Below, piece by piece: positions 21,739 to 32,586 of a stretch of DNA of 64,000 bases (the first letter of the stretch is position 1; each line of letters starts with the position of its first letter). Source of the stretch: Adiantum capillus-veneris (lineage: Eukaryota > Streptophyta > Polypodiopsida > Polypodiales > Pteridaceae); the NCBI GenBank assembly GCA_014529385.2, contig CM043945.1:92546112-92610111 (forward strand), given 5' to 3'. Below the pieces are notes generated by a model. The model saw only the letters and a list, made by a program, of their open reading frames with translations. It did no database searches and was not told where the DNA came from. A program made the translations under genes and the position numbers.

Positions 21739-23946
21739 CTAAGTAATTAAGGGCAATGTTTGCAGAGGGAGGAAATTTTTTGATGTTAACATGTGATTTG
21801 TTACAAAATTACCTAATAATGCCCTTATAAAATCATCAATAGGGAAAATTTAACTCATAACATCTTCCCAATGAGTGTAAATAGTGCATATACTATTAAA
21901 AAATCATCAAAAATTGATATTTTTTGTTATTTTTATCATTTTTCTTGATATTGAGACTTAAAAATGGAGAAATCCACCAAAAAAACAATAAAGCTGTGCT
22001 TTTCAACAGATTTTCCTAATTATTGGATTTTCACTTTACTTTTTTAGCACAATTTTATTATTTTCTTTGACTTTTTTAATAAATAGGTCAAAAATTAATA
22101 ATAAATAGCAAATTAGCTCAAATGGAGAAACTGAAGATACTCTGATGATCAAAAGGACAAGGCAAACAGACACAAAAAATTTCAATCAAATCGACAGATG
22201 GAAGCGGGAAGCCTAAATTAGGTTGCCAATGCCAACTTTCACAAATTCTTGCAGAATGAGCTAACGGAATCCGATTGAAGAAATTTTTGAGTCTAACATA
22301 GATTTCATAGCTTAGTAGGACTAACAGGGGAATTTGGGGAAAAATAGTTTGGGAAGTCCGAGTATAGATATCCAAGGTAGCTTAAAATCACCTCATTTCC
22401 ACTAGTCACTCTTGGAGAAGAGAGCTCTCGACCTTCTTCTCATGCGATTTCCGGAGTCCACAATCGCCCTTTTACAGCGCCATCTCACATGAGATATGAG
22501 GGTAAGTTCTAAGCTTATCAATGACCAATTATATATGGCCAGGTAGCAAGTCTAGGCTCATGAAAAAACCCTAGAAACATAGCAATGCATGAAGTCCTAC
22601 GACCCAAAATTGACTATAGCAGCCTATCAGCTCAACCAAATTGGATGAGACTTGAACTGTAGCATGCCCCTATATAATAAAACACTTCTATATCACCAGA
22701 TGACCATTCGGCAGGGGTCGAGGGGGGTCCCAAGTAGAAAATCTAGGTTTTTACCAGATGCCAGAATTGGATTCTGACTCCACAGACAGTTTATACACTG
22801 GTGCTATACACAATGTACAGGGATGGTTTCATGAAAACATTCAAGGGAAGCTCTTGAAAAGCTGAAAACAGCTCGAAGGCTACAAAGCGTCAAATTTGAC
22901 ATATGAAGTCAAACTGACTTCAAATGGGCCAAAACTGGATGGGTAGCTTCAGGACTATATAGCGGACAAGTCTATAACTTCAAAAGTGACTAAGCGACTC
23001 CACATGCCATCTAGTCACAAAAAACCGTGATTTTAGAGTCGACAAAGCACAAAGTGATGCCGACACGACAAAACTTTACCATATTCAATTTAGGACTTGT
23101 TTTAGATGTATTGAATATGTCTAGGTCATCAAATTATCAAGTTTAGCAAAAAAAATTGAATGCTGTAAATAATCGCGATTATTTGCTTTTGTGTCTTTTG
23201 GCTTGAAAATGATCCCTTCACTTCACCTATCACTTGTACAGATCTATTACATGCCACATTTCAAGTATGAGCCAAAATGATCAAGAAAAACTTGGAAATT
23301 GTCAAAAAACGCAAAGAAGTCTTTCCAATCCAATTTTTGAGTTATCTGTTACATTTGTTGATCCAAATCACCCCATATCTCATACACAGAGTCTACCTCA
23401 TGCATAGAACCAAGTTGCACCAAAAAATATATAATTTGATGAAAAAATTAATAATTGTGATTATTTACTTTCTTGCCAAAATGGGTGAAAGTTGCAACTT
23501 TGACCTTATGGGACCAAAGAACATAATGTCCCAAGTCCACTGACCAAGTTTGAGCAAATTTGGATCTCAAAAACTCAAAATCTCTTTATATCTACTGTTT
23601 TAGAGACTGAAAGCCTAAATCTGGCACCATTTCCACTTAGTGCACTCAAATGAACCCACACTTCACTCAGAGCAACAAAATGCCATATAGTTCAAGCCTA
23701 TCATGTAAAAAATGCAAAAAGTTGGAAAAAATCCCCAGCTGTAAATAATCAATTATTTACTTTGTTGCAAATTTTTGCATGAACTGTATGATTTTAATCT
23801 CTACATGTTTGTATGCATCTATGCATGCTCCAAAATTGATATGAAGCAAAATGGACATCATTTGTTAGCAATTCAGACTCAGGGCATTTCAAAGCAGAAT
23901 TTGCAGAATTTTCTAACTGTGGCACTGTATTCCCCTAACAGAAGCA
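21739..23946 (+). other. LTR/leader-like non-coding region between element 2 and element E
   Basis: No gene is visible in 2.2 kb. AT-rich U3-like sequence is followed by a TATA-like TATAGATA near 22363, then a CT-rich stretch, a GAGGGTAAGTT near 22499 that resembles a splice donor, and a long leader with palindromes at 23167-23760. The organisation mirrors 3184-5393. I infer the 3' LTR of element 2 and/or the LTR and leader of E; its limits cannot be proved here. Confidence 0.4.
23167..23760. repeat. Iterated palindromes of AAATAATCGCGATTATTT type
   Basis: Inverted repeats at 23167-23184 (perfect AAATAATCGCGATTATTT), 23450-23465 (AATAAT arms around TGTG) and 23741-23760 (GTAAATAAT arms around CA). 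Two are preceded by GCTGT or AGCTGT, and copy 2 is followed by ACTTTCTTGCCAAAA, close to the CCTTTTTGCCAAAA after the palindromes at 4211 and 5310. A weaker relative (GCTGTTAATAATTGCAATTTTT) is at 27987-28008. They lie just before the pre-gag ORF of element E. Confidence 0.8.
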
Positions 23947-25168
23947 ATGCAAGCTGCTGAGAAGGCCAAGAAATGGGTGTCCCAAAAAGTAGAGTTGCAA
24001 GAGTTTCCACCCTACCAACTAGACCCAAGTTCAGTGAAGATGGCCAAGGCAACATACTTGTCAAGAGAACAGCTTGAAGAAAACAACACCACGGTTTTCA
24101 CAGGCAGGTTCAAGAGCGAAGAAGGACACCAAGTGGAAATGCAAATGCTACCAAAGGAGACATATGATGTAGCGGCCAAGCCAGACACCAAAGAAGCCAA
24201 CAGAAGGCTAGGCCTCAGAGACTTCCCGACCAAGAACCATGCGACGTAGATTTCTAGAAATCATATGAGCTACTGCCCCACAATCAAAGAGGATGAGTTA
24301 GCCCAAATCACCGACCAACAAGGACAGAAAGTAGAAGTAGTAATCACAAAAGAGATTGTGGCCGAGGCATTGAAGCTGCCTACTGAAGGTATGACGTTGC
24401 AAGCCCGAGATAGAAAGACAGCAAGCACATTCATCAAGGAGACTGCTACTGCCACCTTTTCAGACCTCATCCAAAGGCAAGTGGAAGAACCAGCACACCT
24501 ATACCATCTACACTTTCATTTTTTATCAAAGAGATCGCCATCATTACACCACCCCAAACCATGTGGTTGCAACCACCTTCACCCAAGTGTTGAAGTCGAC
24601 AACCAGGCAGCAAATTGATCATGCGCAGTATGTGCTTTCAACATTGAAAGGCACGAAGAAAGAAGGTAAACTCACATATATGGGCATCCCTGAAGTGCTG
24701 ACCAGAATAGCATATCATGCTATTGGCATGGCCAATAATTTGTTGCCAGCCCCAGATCAGAACACATGGATTGTATCCGCACAACCTTCTCCCAGAACCA
24801 CGCATTCATCAAAGAGAGTATATAAGTCAGATGAAGAATCTGCAGAAAGCTCTCATGAAGCTCATAGCAGTGAGAGCTCAGACAATAAGGAAAGAAGGGC
24901 CAGAATTGAAGAGATGAAGAAGAAAGCGGTAGCTGCACATCAAGAAGAACCTCAACAAAAGAAGGCGAGGTTTGAGAGAGAAAAACAAACTTATGTAAGG
25001 AGCCGCCAAGCTGCAGGTGAGGACCCGGAAAGATGGGTTCCAAGAGAGATAAGGAGACCCAGAACCAAAAACCCTGCAAGGAAAGAAGTAGAGGACCCCA
25101 CAGACTTTCTTGAACGCATATATGCAGAAGCAGAATCCCTAAAGTTGAAAGAAGCTCAAGAAGCTTAA
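23947..25168 (+). pseudogene. Unrecognised ORF of element E, N-terminal part
   Basis: Starts with the 100-codon frame MQAAEKAKKW (23947-24249), continues in 24265-24618 and in 24563-25168 after frame changes. The first two parts match element 2 (16990-17574). The third holds THFTQVL-like sequence, GKLTYMGIPEVLTRIAYHAIG and then a Ser/Glu/Arg-rich basic region with EERRARIEEMKKKAVAAHQ-like helices. No enzyme motif is visible. It looks like a structural or nucleic-acid-binding protein of the element; function unknown. Confidence 0.5.
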
Positions 25169-26631
25169 AGAAAAGCAAGGGAAGATGCAACCAAGCAACA
25201 AAGACAAGCGGAAGCTACGAAACAAAGTGAGACACACCGTGACCATGAAGAGATGTCTCTAAAGCCCACCTAACCCGCTGCGGAGCAAGAAGACCACCCA
25301 ATGCCAAGCCCACACCCTTCACCAACAGCTAAACCCAATGAGGGTGAGGAAGCCAAGGAAAAAGAGCCTGAACATTAGGAACAGGCAGCAGCAAGTTTTG
25401 AACAACCAAAAGAAACCGAACAAACTGAGGCAGACCCTTCTACAACCATCTGACAAGAAACAACCGAGGCATCTACTAAGCCTCAAGAAGCAAAAGCAAC
25501 CGAGGCAACAACAACACCTCAAGAAGAAGTAGAACCTCCGCCGCAACCACAAGCAGCCACCACAGCACCACCCAAAGAGCCACACACTGAAACGGCTGAA
25601 ACCTCTAGACAGACTACAAAGTCTGAAGAATGGGATAAAATGACAAAGTCATCATGCAAGTCAATGAATATGCCAAGCAGATGCAAGTGATGACCGAAAA
25701 AATGTGAGAGCAGCACTTAGCCGCAGTGCTAAGGCTAGAGATCTTGAGCTAGTCATTAATGCTCTACAAGGAGAGTTGGATGATAGGATGAACATAATTT
25801 CAGATCGATGAGTCAGATCAAAGAGTTGAAAGATGAAGCAGGCAGCACCAACTGGCCAAAGAGAAGTAGCAGAAAGAAATGGAGGAGCTGGAGAGCTTCT
25901 AACCAAGTTATTTGATGCCAGCAAGACCAGAGATCAATAGCTGACAGAAGTAACAAATGAACTCCTCTATTAGTACAAAAGATCCAAATGCAGCTCGATG
26001 TAGCAAACGCATCTTTGCAATACTCTTAGCAAAGGATCGATCGGATCAGGCAGCCTTTTTGAGACAGATAAGAGAAAATCTTGTTGTCACCTCGATCAAA
26101 GGTATGGATGAAGTCTATAAGACTTTGGAAAAGAAAAACATGGATCTCGAGTTAGAGCTGAAGCTAGAGCAATCACAAAGACGAGACCTTGCACCGATGT
26201 GGGTCCAAAGAGAAGAGAAACTGCTCAAAGAAATGGCCAAATTAAAAAGAGTTAATCAACTGTTGAGAGAGGGACGGCGAGAACATCAGGAAGCAGCCGG
26301 TACCTTTGAGCAACCAACTGTTGACATACCATCAGTCTCTTTTACTGAGATGGAAACACAGCCGACAGAAGGGCTAGAAAGAGAAGTGGGTTTTCAATTA
26401 CCACTCACTAAAGTTGAGCAAGTGCCCATGGTCCAGCTTTGTAAACCTGAGGAAGATGCACTCAAAGACCAGATTTCCCAGGAAATAAATGCTGAATGGA
26501 AAGCAGCGATGGATTGGGAGTTGACAATCCTTCACTCAGTCAATGTAACTCAACTCACTCCCAACCAAATCAATACACAATGGCATCAGGAATCATTGCC
26601 ATACCCTTTGATCAAAGTGGAGCTATTATAG
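25169..26631 (+). pseudogene. Element E ORF, Pro/Gln/Glu-rich and coiled-coil part
   Basis: 25169-25680 encodes low-complexity Gln/Pro/Thr/Glu sequence (PPPQPQAATTAPPKEPHTET) with stops. 25957-26631 is a cleaner 224-codon frame with heptad-like helices (GMDEVYKTLEKKNMDLELELKL, EEKLLKEMAKLKRVNQLL), hence a likely coiled coil. Its role is unknown; self-assembly of a Gag-like protein is a guess from coiled-coil content. Confidence 0.45.
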
Positions 26632-27413
26632 GTAAAAGAAAGATTATACAAGGATATGCAGGCAGAAGGCTCAGAAGATGTCCACTCCAAGTGGAGAAAG
26701 AGCTGGTTGAACAAGAATTCAAGATATCTAATTTTGTTCACAAGAGCACCTGCAGCCCTTTAGAAAGACCCAACATTATGTCCTATACCAAGGGTAAGGA
26801 CATGGCAAGCATTTGAAGCACTAAAAAAGAAGAGGCCGACATGACTGAACTACCCACAATTGCCAGCTCCAGAGTAGGGACCGGCAACAGAGGAATACAT
26901 GGTGAAAGAGCACCATGACTTTCTTCAAGAGCCTTCCTGACCTCTCATGTGCCATGTTGTAGAAGATTTGCAAAATGCTGCTCATATGTATTCAAGATTT
27001 TCACGAGCCAGAGCAAGCCAAAGCGCCATGGATGTCTTTTCTCGAAGGCAATAAGGGTCTATGTTACGACTTAAGTGGCCAGCCTTCCGAAGAATTCCTT
27101 TACGGCTTCTACGCCCGATGCATGGTTTTGCCCTCTAGCAATATGTTGATGTTTGATGAAGCATTCTATACGGGTTTTTTCACTTGGCAAACGAAGATAT
27201 TTGGGCCAGTGATTAGCAACCTTATATTTAGATTTGTTGGCTATTCAGCCATTGAGCTTAAAAGCAGAGTCACCATGCAGTTCTTGTAGGTTCCTGACAA
27301 AGAGAGAAGAGTTAGATATGAGAAAGCATTATATGCGCTTAAAGACCGCCTCGCCAACCGTCAACCCAAAGACTATTTCAGCCCATGAAGCTGTGTCAAG
27401 GGACAACACAGTC
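26632..27413 (+). pseudogene. Element E ORF, C-terminal part
   Basis: Broken frames at 26496-26816, 26975-27289 and 27234-27545. The middle one (PSEEFLYGFYARCMVLPSSNM, FDEAFYTGFFTWQTKIFGPVI) is aromatic-rich and globular-looking. I do not recognise it. The coding sense runs up to the polypurine tract. Confidence 0.4.
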
Positions 27414-27427
27414 GAGGAGGGGGGGAA
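27414..27427 (+). promoter_or_regulatory. Polypurine tract of element E
   Basis: GAGGAGGGGGGAA directly precedes TGTTAGCAGC. A pure purine run abutting a TG is the classic 3' LTR boundary. Confidence 0.8.
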
Positions 27428-27860
27428 TGTTAGCAGCAAGCTAACTCGGATAATATTTTTTGGAGCTTTCATTGTAAAAACACTTATTATTTTGATGAAT
27501 CGAGAATGTTGTAACTCCTACTTCCCAGATAAACGGTGTAATTGATGAGCCAAGGCTACAAGCTTCCAGATTGTATCAACCTGTCTTTAGTTAGAGCTCT
27601 CATATTGTTAGTTTTGACCACAAAAACCTTAGCTAAGGTATAAAAGCCAATTTTTTTGTAAGTATTTTATAAGTTTTGGATAATAGAAATACAGGGTAAG
27701 CTAACGGCACTCACTTCTCTCCTTCTCGCACTTCCTACTCCTTTCCCCGTTGTCACATTGCAGTGTCGTCTATTGCGTTGCAACCGCATGTAAGAGCTCT
27801 ACGCATTGACGTAAGCATTTCATGGTAATCCGTAGCTTTTTGCGTCGCCAACCCGTGGCC
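27428..27860 (+). repeat. 3' LTR of element E (right end uncertain)
   Basis: Starts TGTTAGCAGCAAGCTAAC, in which GTTAGC and GCTAAC form a small hairpin around AGCAA. A TATA box (TATAAAA, 27639-27645) lies about 210 bases in. No second copy is present in the window, so the right end is a guess. A palindrome related to the 23.1-23.8 kb series lies further right at 27987. Confidence 0.55.
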
Positions 27861-28347
27861 TAATTTCATCATAAGTAGGAATTTAAGCTTCAAAATCATA
27901 AACTAAGTATAGGCGGGGTATTGGGGCATCATTGTGAAGCATTTAGATGCAATCTGGGTCGAAAACGACTAGGTCAAAAACTCATTGCTGTTAATAATTG
28001 CAATTTTTGCACTTGACTCAAAGTGAGATTTGAGACCATAAGCATGTGTGCTTAGGTCTTATAAACATGTCCTAGAAGTTTCATAATGTTTGGATGTCAT
28101 TTGATGTTGTAATGGTTGTGATTTGTTTGCCAATGAGCGACTAGCTTTTGGTGATTTCTGTCATTTGAGTGTAGCTTGAGATAGATGCGAGTTGTTTGTT
28201 GTTTCCAAGAGATTGACAACCTCTTGTAGCCTCTATGCACTAGTCAAGTTAGCTTCATCCCATGGATTGACAATTATATTCGTGGTTCTTGCTATGTCTG
28301 CAATAACATAGGAGTGAGGTTCGACACCCATCCCACAACTAGAGCAC
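27861..28347. other. Non-coding sequence right of element E
   Basis: No gene. It includes the degenerate palindrome near 27993-28008 and may be the remaining U5/leader of the element E LTR. Confidence 0.3.
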
Positions 28348-28703
28348 ATGGGAAGAGCCTGGGCAAGCAAGAAGTAACGAAAATGTATGCTTTATGTGGT
28401 TTTCTAAACCAAAAGGGTTCCAGATAGGGCCTGGCAGGGTGGCAGGTGAAGAATGTCCAAGGTGCTACTTTTTTTAGGCCAAGTGATGCCAGGTAATCCG
28501 AGCCAACGTGGAGCTATGGGTGTGTAGTGCTTGATTTATGGAGTCTGCTGGTCGTTTCAGGTCGGCAATCTGAGTCCCGAATGCCAAGTTATCAGCAGTT
28601 GAAGTTTTGTTGGGAGCCATGTTTGTGCCGGGTTGGTCGCCTCGGTCAGTGTGCCATTTTGATTTTTTTTTAGTGTGACGAGGTTCATAGAGGTAGTGTG
28701 CAC
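28348..28703. repeat. Direct repeat R, copy 1
   Basis: Similar to 31057-31531 over its whole length (for example CCAAAAGGGTTCCAGATAGG and GTGACGAGGTTCATAGAG). Copy 1 lacks about 115 bases present in copy 2 at about 31186-31300. It has no clear TG...CA ends, so I do not call it an LTR. No protein domain is recognised in it. Confidence 0.8.
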
Positions 28704-29368
28704 TATATGGAGCTAGCAAAAAGTGACGGCGTCTCAAACAGAGTCCGGACCAGTGAGATATAGCATGTTGGAATTGGGTCAGTTAGAGAAGGTGCGGTGT
28801 GAGAGGAGATTTTTGTCGTTTTCGTGGCATTAGTTGGTGGGCTCGAGAAGGTCAAAAGGAAACATGGGCTTGATGAATTGAAGTCGGGGACTAGAGTTTC
28901 CATTGGTTTTTTACGGCTCGGTCATCCGATCCTTGGGCATCAAACTACAGGGAGTGAAGTTGCAGGGAGAAAATGCTTTTAAAAGGGTTTCTTTGGAATT
29001 TTTTGTGAGCTTGGGGGGATTGGAGAGCATGACATCCAACGCTGCCACGTGGCACACGGGTTAAACCCACATGCAAAGGCTAGAGATCGGAGGGAAGTCT
29101 ATATGAATTGAGGGGGCACAATACCATGAGCATCTCAAAGACGTGGAGAGCTTATGTAGTTTCTGGCTATGGCTATGGCGCTAAAGTAGTGGTGTGGGCG
29201 GCTTTGGGCGACAACGGCCGGAAGTTTTGTGAGGGAGGCGGTGGTGCGCAATGACACGCTGGCATTGTTGGCCAACTGTGACGCCTGGTGCTATGCTAAT
29301 GTGGTGCTTCGTAGGGGTTTGATCATGCGCCTGTAAGGGCCCAACATTTTTGAAGAGGACATGTGGGA
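28704..29368. other. Intergenic stretch between repeat R copy 1 and block H
   Basis: About 660 bases, GC-richer than neighbours, with no ORF that continues coherently and no RNA gene seen. Confidence 0.4.
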
Positions 29369-29490
29369 GCATCGACGGTGCTGTCGATGCCCCGATTAAG
29401 AGGGGAGTCTCACGTTTTATGTATCTTGTGTCTCAAAGAATCCAAAGCCAAGAATGCTCCCACGCCCAAAAGGAGGCCCCGTTTTTTCAT
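29369..29490 (+). repeat. Repeat block H, copy 1
   Basis: Matches 50391-50575 (ATTAAGAGGGGAGTCTCACG, GTATCTTGTGTCTCAA, CTCCCACGCCCAAAAGGAGG). About 75 bases that include a TATA box in the other copy are missing here. The ATG of the acidic ORF (29454) lies inside the block; the other copy has GTG at that codon. Confidence 0.75.
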
Positions 29491-30782
29491 GTCAGCCCCT
29501 TGTTGAAGTGAGCCAGTGTGCCAAAGAGGTAGCAGATGTTGGGTTTCTAGAGCAGATTAAAGAGGTAGAGCCTGTTCTGTTGGAAAGCTTGTATGAAAAG
29601 GTAGCAGATTGAAATCAAGTTGCAAATATCGATGGTTCAAATAGAGGTGAAGAAAGTGAGCAAAGCCTAGACGATGAAGCTTTTGTGGAGCAGCAAGCGG
29701 TTGAAGATGCGGATGCCGAGTCAGTGTATGATGTTGATGAAGATGAACAGACCAGTTCCAATTTCTGGGAGACAAGCGAGGAAGATGAACCGGATGAGCC
29801 CACATCCTATGGCAAGGAGACCAAGTCTGATGAGTTGGTGATGGTAAAGGTGAAGATGCCTTCTTGTTTAGCTGATGAAGTGGTTGTAGCCAATGTGGAA
29901 GAAGAACAAGTTGAAGTGCCTAAGCAAGTGAGAGAGGATATGCTGTCAAAGGTGATATGTAGTGCTATATTGGCAGCCATGCTGATGAAGGTAGTAGTGG
30001 AAATTGCTATGGTGGTACAATTTGTTCAAAGCTTTGCAAAGGAGGACAAATCTTAGTCTATGGATAGCCAAGCTTGCCTACTAAGTTAATAGGAGGACGG
30101 TGATGAAGCAGAAACTGAAGGGGTCAGGCATATTTTTGAAGCTCTTGATGTGATGGATGTTGAACAAAGAGAAGAGAATATTGAGGTTCCTTTGGATTGC
30201 CAAGGTGATGCTATGGGCACATGTTTTTTGGATCAGGTATGTTGTGAAAGTGAAGCTGATTGGGGCTTTGATGATGCCGAGGATTCCATGGATGAAGAGA
30301 CGCAAGTGCTTGTGGATAAAGCTTTGACCAAGGTACAGGTGATGTGAGGGTTAGTCCCTCTACAGGTGGAAAGTCTAGTGCATCAGACATGTTCTATGGA
30401 GAAGAAAAGAGATGTCGAGGGTGAGTCCAAGCTGTCACAAAAGGTATGCAATACATGGTTGAAATGGATGCTTGTAAGTGCATCAGTGAGGTGTGTTATT
30501 TGCCAGATACGGAGCTCAATTGAGAGGAACTCTACTTTACATGGTTGGGAGGGAGGGTCAGAATTGTTAGTCGGTGCAGATAGTGTGATTGCAGGTCCAA
30601 ATGCATTGGTTGGTATAGATGATATGCTTATAGATTCCGGTGTGTTGATGACGCAGGTAAATGTGCGAAGAGATGCTAAAGTGCTTTTGGGCATATTGTG
30701 TGCATGGATGGTCACGGACATGGGTGAAGCACTATTGGAGGGTGTTGCAGATGGATGGAGGAAATCATTGCAAGGTTTTTGA
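29454..30782 (+). pseudogene. Decayed acidic ORF of about 440 codons, unrecognised
   Basis: One reading frame (codons at positions divisible by 3) stays coding-like from ATG 29454 to TGA 30780-30782. It has only five internal stops: near 29611, at 30054, 30087, 30090 and 30345. The start reads MLPRPKGGPVFSCQPLVEV. It is very acidic in the middle (AVEDADAESVYDVDEDEQ, TSEEDEPDEPTS, GFDDAEDSMDEETQVLVDKA) and more mixed at the C-terminus (LVGADSVIAGPNALVGIDD). No domain is recognised, and no signal peptide or clear membrane span. The frame stays fairly open to about 31012 with further stops. It could be a repeat-family protein or a captured host gene. Confidence 0.5.
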
Positions 30783-31056
30783 TCCAAGCGAAAGCTATGT
30801 GATGCAGGGGGTGGGGCAGCCCACTTGAGGTTTGGCAGTAGTGTACATATGGTAGGATTTTTGTGGTTTGCTCACATTTTTGGGTAGTGTTTGACAGTTT
30901 TTGCAATTGGTAGAAGAATAAAGATGCTTTTTGGTTGAACACTAAATGTTCAACAAGGGGGTTTGGCAATGATGGTGCAGCCAAAGTGTGTCGACCCTAG
31001 CAGAGACACATGATGTGTTATGTATGCTAACAGAGGCATGGCAAAGGGCTAGAGAA
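30783..31056. other. Stretch between acidic ORF and repeat R copy 2
   Basis: Possibly the decayed 3' end of the acidic ORF (same frame, stops at about 30885, 30936 and 31010); otherwise nothing recognisable. Confidence 0.3.
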
Positions 31057-31531
31057 GATGGGAAGAGTTTGGGCAGGCAAGTGGTAATGGGAATGTATGC
31101 TTTATTTGGTTTTTTAGACCAAAAGGGTTCCAGATAGGGCCTGACAGGGTGGCAGATGAAGAATGTCCAAGGTGCTAGTTTTTGGCCCAGATATGTAGAG
31201 CTTGAAGTGTTGAAGGAGTAGGTTCATAAGGCTCTTCAAACGGATCCATGGTGTGCAAGATACAGGGCTTTGAAGTTGGAAGTGATTGCAGATCCGAGAG
31301 GGATAGGCCAAGTGATGCCAGGTAGTCCACGCCATTTTAGAGCTATGGGTGTGTAGTGCTTGATTTATGGACCTTGTTGGTCATTTCAACTTTGCAATTT
31401 GAGTCCCAAATGCCAAGCTATCAGCAGTTGAAGTTTTTCCAAGGGCCAGGTTTGTGCCAGGTTAGTCGCCTTGATCTATGTGCCATCTAGAAATTTCTGG
31501 AGTGTGACGAGGTTCATAGAGATAGTATGCA
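31057..31531. repeat. Direct repeat R, copy 2
   Basis: Second copy of the segment at 28348-28703, about 2.7 kb away in the same orientation. Similarity stops at TATGCACT (31531), four bases before the first gag-like codons of element D, so this is an element or truncation junction. Confidence 0.8.
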
Positions 31532-31535
31532 CTTA

Positions 31536-32446
31536 ATGCCAATAACTACTCCACATGTAGTCTCTGGAACGCCTTTACCCATGGTACCTGCTCACTTGGG
31601 TGACTTGGCAACATTTGCTGAAGCTATCGATTGATCTATTGCTAAGAATATGCGTAACACACCTGATAGGGAGCCTAGAAGTAAGGCAATACAAATAGCC
31701 AAGCTGACACAAAAATTTAGTGGAGACGGGGATGTGAGAAAGTATATCAAAGTGTTTGAATAAATACATGATTCTCTAGGAGAACCAATGACCTGCATAA
31801 GAGTAATTCTTTAAGCCTAACCTTAAGTAGGAAGGCTCAGGATTGGTATAGAACCCTAGGGGTGGAAGGAAAAATGATTTACCCTACTCTTAGGAGACTG
31901 TCCTTGAAAGAATACATACGAGAGAGAGTGCTTTGGGGTGTAGCATCTCAACTGCAGAAAGCCCAACGAGAGGAAGGAGAGTTCATGAGAGGCTTTTAGT
32001 TGCTTGAATCATTTGAATTATCGTTGTAATCCAAATGAGCGCTTCAATAATAACCAATTTCTTGATAGATTCATTAGGGGATTACGACATGAGGATATCT
32101 ACAATGGCCTTGTCATTAGAGGTATCACCACTTGGGAAGCACTCACCATCAATGCGATCCAATTGGAGGATAATTTAATGATGCAAGGAGAAAGAGTGTC
32201 TTTTGAGCCTAAATCTACTAGCTCGCAAGCATCGGGGCATCAAACAATGACCCTAAAGCATATTGCTAAGGAACCAAAGATATTTGAGATGACTTTTGCA
32301 GATCTCACCAAGGCCATTCATGAGAGTCTTAGAGACAATCGTGCTCCACAAAACAATCATATGTATCCAAGAAGGGAGCAACAATGGTGCTCAGTTTGCT
32401 ATGGTCCGCATAGTACCAGTGAATGCCCTACTTTTAGAGTAAAATT
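31536..32446 (+). pseudogene. Gag of element D, part 1
   Basis: Begins ATGCCAATAACTACTCC. It has stops and shifts up to 32003, then is open from 32004 (NHLNYRCNPNERFNNNQFLDRF, ITTWEALTINAIQLEDNL). The first nucleocapsid knuckle CSVCYGPHSTSEC lies at about 32389-32427. The gag reading breaks at CPTFRVKF where element C has inserted; it resumes at 38101 with NENCNACGRYGHQ. The segment aligns in style with gag of element 1 (DAIxLxDN region). Confidence 0.75.
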
Positions 32447-32586
32447 TGTTGGGGTATAAAGCCCAATGTGGTCGCCCAGGTGTTAGGTGTAGGGTAGTAC
32501 ATCACTTCTCTACATCTCTTGTATATTAGCTTGTATAGTAGCTTCTCTCACACTTAAAGTACCACATTGGACTTTAAGTGGGAGGT
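32447..32586 (+). repeat. Truncated extra copy at the 5' end of element C
   Basis: 32447-32480 repeats the LTR start (TGTTGGGGTATAAAGCCCAA). 32482-32586 repeats 37800-37905, the non-coding tail and polypurine tract just before the 3' LTR. Together with the following full LTR this is LTR(start)-internal(end)-LTR, the relic of a tandem element whose first unit lost nearly everything. Confidence 0.85.

Larger units (their letters stand above)
23947..27427 (+). mobile_element. Element E: pol-less LTR retrotransposon derivative, internal region
   Basis: 3.5 kb of decayed coding sequence without RT, RNase H or integrase, ending in a strong polypurine tract and a recognisable LTR start. The first 500 bases share a two-part domain with element 2. 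This is the make-up of a non-autonomous large derivative that would depend on proteins of a related element. The left LTR limit is not defined. Confidence 0.6.

Noticed and set aside
26975-27289. Aromatic-rich 104-codon ORF as an envelope-like gene
   Set aside because: No signal peptide or clear transmembrane segment, and it is part of the longer decayed ORF of element E.
29557-29805. Minus-strand ORFs opposite the acidic ORF
   Set aside because: Shadows of the plus-strand Glu/Asp-rich frame, which is longer and continues across stops.
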